This document shows, one piece after another, positions 16,435-23,796 of a stretch of 64,000 nt of DNA. Position 1 is the first letter of the stretch; each line of letters starts with the position of its first letter. Position numbers and translations under genes: made by a program. Origin of the DNA: Candidatus Zhuqueibacterota bacterium (GTDB lineage: Bacteria > Zhuqueibacterota > Zhuqueibacteria > Oceanimicrobiales > Oceanimicrobiaceae); contig JAJDAD010000034.1 of NCBI GenBank assembly GCA_029262055.1, positions 1 to 64,000 on the forward strand. The letters are read 5' to 3'. The notes under the pieces were generated by a model that worked only from the letters and a program-made list of their open reading frames with translations, was not told the DNA's origin and did not search any database.

Positions 16435-16989
16435 TCATATCACTATGCCACCAGCACGCGCCAAGTCAATGATATCCTCAATATCAGATCCATCATAAAT
16501 TGGCTGACCAAATGGAAAGCCAAAGTAGTTTTTGTGAATCAAGTTGAGCGCAACCCACATGCGTTCAAGAATGTGGTTGAATTCATCTCCAGTTATATTG
16601 GCCTCATTCCACACGCCTGAGGGAGAAAACACCTTTTGTTTGTCGATGTGAAAATGTGTTTTGTCTCTGACTATTTTCAATTTCTCAGATAAATCTCTTA
16701 TATCGGATAGTTCAAGAGAGTGACTTTTCAGTGCGAGATTAACAGTCCTTTCGTCGCATTTTACCAAATACCAAAAAGACGTACAATCTGGGTGCATATC
16801 AAGGACCTTACTTGCGTGAGCAATCATATCATTGAATAGGGCTAAGGAGCAGTAAGAAAAGAATCCCCAACTTGTGCGCGGAGCAACGCGACAGATTTCG
16901 TTGTATGCGTTTCGCTTTGATATTGCGAAACGAACTTCATGGAGAAGCCGTGTGAGGGCCCTACCGTACTTGTCATCACCCTGATTCAT
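16435..16989 (-). CDS. HEPN-like helical protein (AbiU2-like)
   Basis: 184 residues, all helical and A+T-rich at the DNA level. R108 and H114 in VRDKTHFHID form an R-x5-H motif, as in HEPN RNases and the AbiU2 phage-defence family, and the surrounding layout (early FFSYCSLALFNDMIAHASKVLD helix, late tyrosine/tryptophan-rich helix) fits AbiU2-like proteins. A role in RNA cleavage or phage defence is inferred from the motif alone. No partner antitoxin is obvious. Confidence 0.5.
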   Translation of the reverse strand: MNQGDDKYGRALTRLLHEVRFAISKRNAYNEICRVAPRTSWGFFSYCSLALFNDMIAHASKVLDMHPDCTSFWYLVKCDERTVNLALKSHSLELSDIRDLSEKLKIVRDKTHFHIDKQKVFSPSGVWNEANITGDEFNHILERMWVALNLIHKNYFGFPFGQPIYDGSDIEDIIDLARAGGIVI

Positions 16990-17035
16990 ATTTTGGATAG
17001 CATATTTATGAAGGTGCTAAAACTTCAGAACTTAT

Positions 17036-17163
17036 CTGGCGGACTCTCGATTCCCCGACAACCTACAGAATGTCGTTGGGGCAACCCTCGCTCTACTCTC
17101 TTCGGGTTTGTCCGAGTCGTGTACTACCAAATCTTAGCCAGCAAGCTATCCGGCCTACGCATC
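17036..17163 (-). repeat. Right copy of the duplicated M13 peptidase 3' end and flank
   Basis: Partner of 9811-9938; the 40-bp core 17124-17163 differs at two positions. It contains the last 12 codons and stop of the intact peptidase gene. The two copies bound about 7.1 kb of accessory genes in direct orientation. Confidence 0.7.
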
Positions 17164-19142
17164 GCGGCACCAGGCTGCACGTCGAAGGCAGCAAAGAACT
17201 CCGGCATATTGGTGAGGGGACCGACGGCGCGCAGGCCGCCGGGTGCATGCGGATCCGTCTTAACCTGGTTTAACAAAGCGTCGTCACGATGTTTGGTGCG
17301 CCACGAAGTAGCATAGGATAGAAAAAAGCGCTGTTCCGGCGTAAAACCATCAATTTCGCCCGGATGTCCGTCCTTGGCTAGTGCAATTTGAAGTGCATCA
17401 AAAGCAACAGCCAGGCCCCCGAGATCGGCAATGTTTTCGCCGAGCGTAAGCTTGCCGTTGACATTGACGCTGTCCAGAACCACGTAGTTGTCGAATTGTT
17501 TTTCAACGATGACGGTTTTCTCGGTGAACATTTTCTGATCCTCGTCCGCCCACCAATTGCTCAAGTTGCCGTCAGCGTCAAACAGGCTGCCCTTGTCATC
17601 AAAGCCGTGCGTGATTTCGTGACCGATAACCGCACCCATAGCGCCGTAGTTTACTGCCAGATCGGCCTTGGGATCAAAGAAAGGCGGCTGTAAAATGCCG
17701 GCGGGAAAGACAATCTCATTGTTCAACGGGTGGAAATATGCGTTTACCGTGGGCGGACTCATACCCCATTCGCTTTTGTCGACCGGCTTGCCGAGCTTTT
17801 TCATATTACGGTCAAACTCGAATTCATTCGCCCGGATGACATTTTCTACGTAAGACTCGGTCCTGACTTCCAGGGCAGAGTAGTCGCGCCATTTGTCCGG
17901 AAAGCCGATTTTCTGAACCATCTTTTCGAGCTTGGCGAAGGCCTGCTCTTTGGTTGCGGCGCTCATCCAATCCAACTTCTCGATGCGATTGCGAAAGGCT
18001 GTGCGGAGATCCGTGACCATTTGGTTGGCCTTTGATTTTGCTTCCGCAGGGAAGTATTTTTCAACATAGAGCTGGCCCAGCGATTCACCTAACGCGGCGT
18101 CGGTCATCTCGGCGAGACGTTTCCAGCGCGGTTTGAGCTCTTTGGTGCCGCGCAAGACCGTCTGGAAGAAAGCAAAGTCCTGTTCGACGAAATCAGAATT
18201 GAGGTAGGGCGCCATCGCGTTAACCAGGTGCCAGCGCATGTACGTCCGCCAATCGTCGATGCTCACCGAGGTCAGCAGCGCGCTGAGTTCCTGGAAGAAC
18301 TCCGGTTGCGCCAGTACGAAGTAATCCAGGTCACTTGCTCCCAGGTCCGCAAAATGCCGCTGCCAGTCAATGTTCGGGGTCTCTCTGAGCGCCTGTTTGA
18401 AAGTCCGCGGATTATACCACGCCGCGAGATCGCGGAGTCTTACCCGGGTCCACGAGGCTTCAGCCATCTGCGTTTCGATGCGCATGACAGTGGCCGCGGC
18501 GTTCGCTCCAGCTGTAGAGTCCTCCCCGAGAAGTTCGAACATTTTGCCCAAATGCGTGAGATACTCGCTTCTGTAATTGGCAAAGCGCTCACCCTCGTCG
18601 AGATAGTAATCCCGGTCCGGCATTCCCAGTCCACCCTGGAAGGCGTAGACCGCTGTGCTGTCGCTGTTCTTGAAATCGGCTTCTACAAAAACACTGAATA
18701 GAGCGCCGGTGCCGAGCCTCTGATGGTTGGCCGCGACCTTCAGAACATCATCAAAGTTTTTGACCTGGGCGATTTCATCAAGATGGGTTTGCAACGGCGC
18801 AATGCCGGTTTCTTCGATTCGGGCCGAGTCCATGCCCGTACGATAGAAGTCACCGACCTTTTGTGCGTTGCTGCCGGGTTCGTGATCTCCCGCCGCAACC
18901 TCGACCAACAGGCTGCGCAGAATCTCTTTGTTTCTGTCACGCAGCTCCGAAGCGATGCCCCAACGGCTTTCGCTTTCAGGAATCGTGGTATTCTTCAACC
19001 AGTTTCCGTTCGCGTACTGATAGAAATCTTCGGTTGGATCAACTGTTTTGTCAAGATTAGCCAGGTCTATCCCGTGCTTTTCGCCGCCACATGCAAGCGT
19101 CAGCATGGCAGCGGCGTACAAGAAAATGATTCTTATTCTCAT
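17124..19142 (-). CDS. M13 family zinc metallopeptidase (neprilysin-like lipoprotein)
   Basis: 672 residues from ATG 19142, with GAGG upstream (GTG 19154 possible). Signal with lipobox-like LTLAC, then the Peptidase_M13_N helical domain and the catalytic domain. HEITH (about 508-512) gives two zinc ligands, GENIADLGG (568-576) the third (Glu), and SWRTKH with the tail NMPEFFAAFDV is typical. M13 enzymes cut peptides outside the cytoplasm. Its 3' end is the sequence duplicated at 9811-9938. Confidence 0.95.
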   Translation of the reverse strand: MRIRIIFLYAAAMLTLACGGEKHGIDLANLDKTVDPTEDFYQYANGNWLKNTTIPESESRWGIASELRDRNKEILRSLLVEVAAGDHEPGSNAQKVGDFYRTGMDSARIEETGIAPLQTHLDEIAQVKNFDDVLKVAANHQRLGTGALFSVFVEADFKNSDSTAVYAFQGGLGMPDRDYYLDEGERFANYRSEYLTHLGKMFELLGEDSTAGANAAATVMRIETQMAEASWTRVRLRDLAAWYNPRTFKQALRETPNIDWQRHFADLGASDLDYFVLAQPEFFQELSALLTSVSIDDWRTYMRWHLVNAMAPYLNSDFVEQDFAFFQTVLRGTKELKPRWKRLAEMTDAALGESLGQLYVEKYFPAEAKSKANQMVTDLRTAFRNRIEKLDWMSAATKEQAFAKLEKMVQKIGFPDKWRDYSALEVRTESYVENVIRANEFEFDRNMKKLGKPVDKSEWGMSPPTVNAYFHPLNNEIVFPAGILQPPFFDPKADLAVNYGAMGAVIGHEITHGFDDKGSLFDADGNLSNWWADEDQKMFTEKTVIVEKQFDNYVVLDSVNVNGKLTLGENIADLGGLAVAFDALQIALAKDGHPGEIDGFTPEQRFFLSYATSWRTKHRDDALLNQVKTDPHAPGGLRAVGPLTNMPEFFAAFDVQPGAAMRRPDSLLAKIW

Positions 19143-19232
19143 CGTGTTCCTCACATTTGAGTTTACTAACGATTTATCTAAAAGCGCAGTTTGATGTCAC
19201 GGCCCGTTATCATCGCACTGTTCGCTCCAGCG

Positions 19233-20957
19233 TTACAAAGCCGGGTGTTTCAAATGAAAATCAGTGGCATCCTGATAGGCCTTGGCCAGCGCCAGTGTCT
19301 CGGTTTCTCCGTACAACTTTCCGACGAAGCTAATGCTGGTAGGTGAGCCGTTTGGTTTGAAACCGTTCGGCACAACTACTTGCGGATGGCCGGTTAGATT
19401 TGTTAGAAGCAGATTGTTGCCCATGAACGACGGCGTCACGTAGACATCGATGTCCGCCATGAGATCAGCCATAGCTTTCATCACCATTGTCCGTACACGA
19501 TTGGCCTGAATATATTCCACCGCCGGGATCAAGCGTGACTGTCTGAAGACATTGGGCCAGGCGTTTTCGATTTGCCGGACCAGTTGATCGTCGCGGCCGC
19601 TGCGTGTCAAATCATCAAAAGCGGCGCCAGCCTCCGCGGTCAGAATGAAAGACAGGGCCTCAATCGGGTAGTCCGGCAGCTCGATGGGAACCAGCTCTAT
19701 GCCCAAGGAGCGCAATCGGTCCAGGCTGTCGAAGTCGAATTGCCGCCACTCCTGGTTCTCCTCCCGCTCCCGGTCGAAGTCGCTTTTCAGGTAAGCCACC
19801 TTTAGTTTGGTGACATCGCGGCCCGCATCCCACTGATAAGGAATATCCGCCACAGTCGTGTCTTCACCATCCGGACCAGAGATTGCCTCTAACACCAGGG
19901 CGCAGTCTTCCGCGGTTCGGCACATCGGTCCGAGCTTGTCCATGCTCCAACTCAACGCCATGGCGCCGCTCCTGCTCACGCGTCCAAAGGTCGGCCGCAA
20001 CCCGGTTACACCGCAACGGGTAGATGGCGAGACAATCGATCCCCAGGTCTCCGAGCCGATTGCGAAGCCCACCAGGCCTGCTGCTACCGCCGAGCCGGGC
20101 CCTGCCGACGAGCCGCTCGACCCCTCCTCCAGGTTCCACGGGTTGCGGGTTTTGCCGCCAAACCAGACATCACCCCAGGCGAGGGCGCCGAGCGTAAGTT
20201 TGGCAACCAGGACTGCGCCTGCTTCCTCGAGGCGTTGCACGACAGTGGCATTTTGGTTGATGGTCTGGTCTTTATATGGCATTGCGCCCCAGGTGGTTTT
20301 GTAGCCTGCAACGGCCAGCAAATCTTTTGCGCCCCACGGGATGCCATGTAAGGGGCTGCGGTACTTACCGGCCGCTATCTCAGCATCTGCCCGCGCGGCT
20401 TGCTGCAACGCCAACTCCTCGGTCAAGGTGATGACGCATCTTAGTTTCGGATCCAGGCGGCGCAGGCGTTCGATGTACATCCGGGTCAAGTCAGTAGAAG
20501 TGATTTGTTTGGTATGCAGTAAATGTCCCAGGTCCGTAACCGGCCAAAACGCGACATCGTCAAGATTCTTCGGAGCCTGCACATCGCTGGTGCGATTCAC
20601 CCGGGTCGTCTTTTGTCCGCTCGCGTATTTCATTCCGGGTATCCTGGGGTCAAAATTCAAAGCCGGCGGTACGCTGTTGTCCACGGCGACCGACCGTAGC
20701 GTCTCGTAATTGCTGAGAAGTTCGTCCAGCCCGTTTAGCATCAGGTCCCGCTCTTCTTCGGTAAAATCCAGTCCGGCCAGATCTTCGGCTTGCGAGAGCA
20801 TTTCCCGGGTAATGCGTAGCTCTTTTTCTTCTTGTAAGCGCGCCCATAAAATGCCCGGGAGGAGCGTGGCAGACAGTCCGGCCTTGGAAAAATAGGACAG
20901 GAAACGGCGGCGAGTCAGGTTTGCCATCCGAGCGAGTTCAATTTGTTGAGAAGGCAT
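19233..20957 (-). CDS. Tat-exported amidase (amidase signature family)
   Basis: 574 residues. N-terminus carries a twin-arginine signal (TRRRFLSYFSKAG followed by a hydrophobic stretch). The amidase-signature core shows the Lys of GIPWGAKDLLAV and the Ser-rich EEGSSGSSAGPGSAVAAGLV with GSETWGSIVSPS, giving the Ser-cisSer-Lys triad. Related to GatA, but the signal peptide and isolated context point to hydrolysis of an external amide rather than tRNA amidation. Substrate unknown. Confidence 0.9.
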   Translation of the reverse strand: MPSQQIELARMANLTRRRFLSYFSKAGLSATLLPGILWARLQEEKELRITREMLSQAEDLAGLDFTEEERDLMLNGLDELLSNYETLRSVAVDNSVPPALNFDPRIPGMKYASGQKTTRVNRTSDVQAPKNLDDVAFWPVTDLGHLLHTKQITSTDLTRMYIERLRRLDPKLRCVITLTEELALQQAARADAEIAAGKYRSPLHGIPWGAKDLLAVAGYKTTWGAMPYKDQTINQNATVVQRLEEAGAVLVAKLTLGALAWGDVWFGGKTRNPWNLEEGSSGSSAGPGSAVAAGLVGFAIGSETWGSIVSPSTRCGVTGLRPTFGRVSRSGAMALSWSMDKLGPMCRTAEDCALVLEAISGPDGEDTTVADIPYQWDAGRDVTKLKVAYLKSDFDREREENQEWRQFDFDSLDRLRSLGIELVPIELPDYPIEALSFILTAEAGAAFDDLTRSGRDDQLVRQIENAWPNVFRQSRLIPAVEYIQANRVRTMVMKAMADLMADIDVYVTPSFMGNNLLLTNLTGHPQVVVPNGFKPNGSPTSISFVGKLYGETETLALAKAYQDATDFHLKHPAL

Positions 20958-21114
20958 GGGATGATTCCTTACGTACTTTGGGTGAGAGGCGGGCAGCCTG
21001 CCTGTAGTGACAAAAAATCAACATTTACCTTACGAAGTAAGTGATTTATCTGATATTGTCAACGAAAGGAGAGTGAATAAAAGGGGAAGAAATGATTTAA
21101 TACAGCGGTAGAAA

Positions 21115-21145
21115 CAAAAAAGCCCTGGCTAAAGATAGCCAGGGC
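21115..21145 (-). terminator. Terminator of the cold-shock gene
   Basis: On the minus strand GCCCTGGCTA pairs with TAGCCAGGGC (21145-21136 and 21131-21122) around a 4-nt loop and is followed by seven T. Confidence 0.85.
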
Positions 21146-21168
21146 ATATAACTCGGTTTCTGTGTGTC

Positions 21169-21369
21169 TTATACTTTGGAGACGTTTGAAGCTTGTAGTC
21201 CTTTGGGACCTTCCTCGACATCAAACTGAACCTTGTCGCCTTCATCCAGGGACCTGTAGCCGTCGCCCTGAATTGCGTTGTAGTGAACAAAGACGTCATC
21301 GCCTTCTTCTCTGGTGATAAAACCATAACCCTTAGAGCCGTTAAACCACTTAACAGTTCCTGTTTCCAT
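21169..21369 (-). CDS. csp: Cold-shock domain protein
   Basis: 66 residues from ATG 21369 (GAGG 6 nt upstream; ATG 21381 is in frame but lacks a site). RNP1 KGYGFI and RNP2 VFVHYNAI are intact; length equals the CspA family. Single-stranded nucleic-acid chaperone. Transcribed from a strong promoter about 180 nt upstream, leaving a long 5' leader as in cspA-type genes. Confidence 0.95.
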   Translation of the reverse strand: METGTVKWFNGSKGYGFITREEGDDVFVHYNAIQGDGYRSLDEGDKVQFDVEEGPKGLQASNVSKV

Positions 21370-21554
21370 TGAAAACCTCACTAAAAATGTGTTTTGTTAC
21401 GTACAACTGTGTCCCAGCCAATCCGAACAAAAAAAAATCGTCTTGAGCGGTGAACGCATACCACTCTCCACGAGTTTTTTTCTTAGTATAGTGTTTTTGA
21501 ACGTCTTTTCACCAGAACAGGAAGGCGAACACCAGGTACATTTAATTAACGCTG

Positions 21555-21583
21555 ATTATAATATTTTATTTTTTTAAATGCAA
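21555..21583 (-). promoter_or_regulatory. Promoter of the cold-shock gene with long leader
   Basis: Minus strand TTGCAT (21583-21578), 17-nt spacer, TATAAT (21560-21555), in very A+T-rich DNA. The resulting leader of about 180 nt is much longer than needed for translation and fits thermosensing leaders of cspA genes. The rest of the 433-bp gap to rlmH holds no gene. Confidence 0.6.
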
Positions 21584-21749
21584 GCGAAATTTTTAGTTAA
21601 TTTCAGCAATGTATTTTCCTTTCTCGGGTCAGTATCCGGAGTCTCATTGGGCGTGGTTGTTATGACGTTTGAATCACGTCAGACAGCGAGTCCACGCAAA
21701 ACGCGGCAACACCGGGACTTTAGTGGTGGCCAATAGCAGTAAAAAATTC

Positions 21750-21779
21750 TTGGTTAATCTTGATCGGGAAGACTATATT
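21750..21779 (+). promoter_or_regulatory. Candidate promoter for rlmH
   Basis: TTGGTT (21750-21755), 18-nt spacer and TATATT (21774-21779), ending 24 nt before the rlmH open frame. Confidence 0.4.
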
Positions 21780-21802
21780 GCGGCTATGTCTTTCCTGAAT
21801 AG

Positions 21803-22312
21803 ATGCCGTGGACACTTGGGTCGAAACATGGGGTTGTCCTCTTGTTGATCAAGCTTCTCACCGTCGGCAAAACAAAATCGAAATACTGGCAAGCGGCCGA
21901 ATCAGACTTCAAAGAACGCGTGAAACGGTACGCCAGGCTGGAAGAGGTCATTGTGAAGGAGGCGCGCCAAAAAAGCCACCCGAATACTGCGCTGGTAAAG
22001 CGGGAAGAGGCTGAAGCGCTCCTCAAGAAGACGAACCGTGATGAATTTGTGGTGGTCCTGCACGAGGAGGGCCGCCAGGTGAAGTCGTCACAACTGGCCG
22101 AGCTCGTTCGTGAGAAGACCGTTAGGGGGCAGAGCCGTTTCACCTTTATTATCGGAGGCCCTCTTGGCCTGGCGGAGGAATTGCTGGCGCGCGCCGACCT
22201 GATATTGTCCTTGTCCAGATTGACCTTCACGCATGAAATGGCCAAGACTATTCTGCTTGAGCAGATCTATCGTGTTTTCACCATTCTGAATGACGAGAAC
22301 TACCATAAGTGA
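21803..22312 (+). CDS. rlmH: 23S rRNA (pseudouridine-1915-N3)-methyltransferase RlmH
   Basis: 169 residues from ATG 21803; typical family members start at the LIKLLTVG strand, so translation may begin at a TTG at 21842 or 21845. The SPOUT knot is clear: TFIIGGPLGLAEELL, LSLSRLTFTHEMAKTILLEQIYRVF and the terminal YHK. It methylates pseudouridine 1915 in helix 69 of mature 70S ribosomes. Upstream of ispH by 81 bp to its ATG, same strand. Confidence 0.93.
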   Translation: MPWTLGSKHGVVLLLIKLLTVGKTKSKYWQAAESDFKERVKRYARLEEVIVKEARQKSHPNTALVKREEAEALLKKTNRDEFVVVLHEEGRQVKSSQLAELVREKTVRGQSRFTFIIGGPLGLAEELLARADLILSLSRLTFTHEMAKTILLEQIYRVFTILNDENYHK

Positions 22313-22393
22313 ATTCGCCTGCCTGGTTTGCGTTTTATCCCGGCCAGGGGATTCCCATTGACTTTCGACCTTTATTGCTTATATTTTCCGATT

Positions 22394-23671
22394 ATGAAGA
22401 ACTACTTCGACACACCTCCTGAAAAAGACAGGAAAGGAAAGGACAGTATCGAAACGACTGCGACGGACGGTTTGCGATTCTTTCAACGCGGGCTAGGCCT
22501 GAAGAAAGAAGTGCAAGAGATTTTGAAACGAGAATACTATAGTGACCTCGTCGAGTACTTGCGGGCGCATGACTTCAAGCTGACGATGGAGGGGACCACA
22601 GTACATCTGGCGAGAGAGTTTGGTTTTTGTTACGGCGTTGATCGGGCGGTGGATTACGCCTATCAAACCCGGGAAAAATTCCCCGACAGACGCATCTTTC
22701 TCACGGGAGAGATCATACACAACCCGCATGTCAACCAGCGAATGCTTGACATGGGGATCGAATTCCTGGGAGGGCAGTACAGCAACGGTACCGACCACGA
22801 TGATCTGAGTGAGGCGGACGTTGTCGTTCTTCCCGCTTTCGGAGTTTCTATCCAGGAGTACGAAGGTCTCAAGCAAAGAAATTGTATCCTGGTCGATACC
22901 ACCTGCGGGTCGGTCCTCAATGTCTGGAAACGTGTGACTTATTATGCCAGAAACGGTTACACGTCGATCATTCACGGTAAGTACTTTCACGAAGAAACCA
23001 TTGCAACCAGTTCCCAGGCTCTGAAGTATCCGGACGGTCGGTATCTGGTCGTGCGCGACATGCAAGAGGCACAGGCGGTTTGTGAGTATGTCCTCGCCGG
23101 TGGCGACAAACAAGCTTTCCTGAAACGATTCGAGAACGCCGTGTCAGATGGATTCGACCCTGATTTACATCTACAGAAAGTGGGGGTTGCCAATCAGACA
23201 ACCATGCTCAGTAGCGAGTCTTTGGCCATTGCCGACAAACTCGAAGCAGTCATGCAAAAAAAACATGGCTCGAAGAATCTTGATGAGCATTTCCTCACCT
23301 TTGATACGATCTGCAGCGCCACGCAGGACCGGCAGGACGCTGTTCTCGATTTGGTCGACAAGGAGAAACTCGACCTGATGCTGGTCATCGGTGGATTCAA
23401 CAGCAGCAATACCAATCATTTAGCCGTAATCGCCGCGAGGCACGTCCCCACTTACCATATCGCTGACCCCGGCTGCCTCCTGAGCAGTGACGAGATCAAG
23501 CACAAGAGAATCGGCAGTCAGGAGATTGTTGCAACAACAGGCTGGCTCCCGCACGGCAAAGCCGTCATTGGAATCACTGCCGGAGCGTCAACACCGAACC
23601 TGAGAATCGGTGAAGCGATTGAAAAAATCCTTGTCTACCGCGGCGTCGACCTCAACAAGGTCATTGCTTGA
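22394..23671 (+). CDS. ispH: 4-hydroxy-3-methylbut-2-enyl diphosphate reductase, long plant/cyanobacterial-type
   Basis: 425 residues from ATG 22394; the frame is open to 22328. Three cluster cysteines are present: C79 (FGFCYGVDRA), C171 (DTTCGSV) and C307 (DTICSATQDRQ). The last step of the MEP isoprenoid pathway, using a 4Fe-4S cluster. It is about 110 residues longer than E. coli IspH, with an N-terminal extension of about 70 residues and inserts, matching the long plant/cyanobacterial form. No clear ribosome site. Confidence 0.93.
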   Translation: MKNYFDTPPEKDRKGKDSIETTATDGLRFFQRGLGLKKEVQEILKREYYSDLVEYLRAHDFKLTMEGTTVHLAREFGFCYGVDRAVDYAYQTREKFPDRRIFLTGEIIHNPHVNQRMLDMGIEFLGGQYSNGTDHDDLSEADVVVLPAFGVSIQEYEGLKQRNCILVDTTCGSVLNVWKRVTYYARNGYTSIIHGKYFHEETIATSSQALKYPDGRYLVVRDMQEAQAVCEYVLAGGDKQAFLKRFENAVSDGFDPDLHLQKVGVANQTTMLSSESLAIADKLEAVMQKKHGSKNLDEHFLTFDTICSATQDRQDAVLDLVDKEKLDLMLVIGGFNSSNTNHLAVIAARHVPTYHIADPGCLLSSDEIKHKRIGSQEIVATTGWLPHGKAVIGITAGASTPNLRIGEAIEKILVYRGVDLNKVIA

Positions 23672-23796
23672 GCTATGCTGCCCGGCAAGCCGGTCTCTGC
23701 CGGTTCGCTCCTCTCCCTCAAACTGTTGCGCCATTACAAAGTCCGGTCAACATTATTCTACGGTTTGAAACCAGTCACTTCGAACGCTAGAAACCG

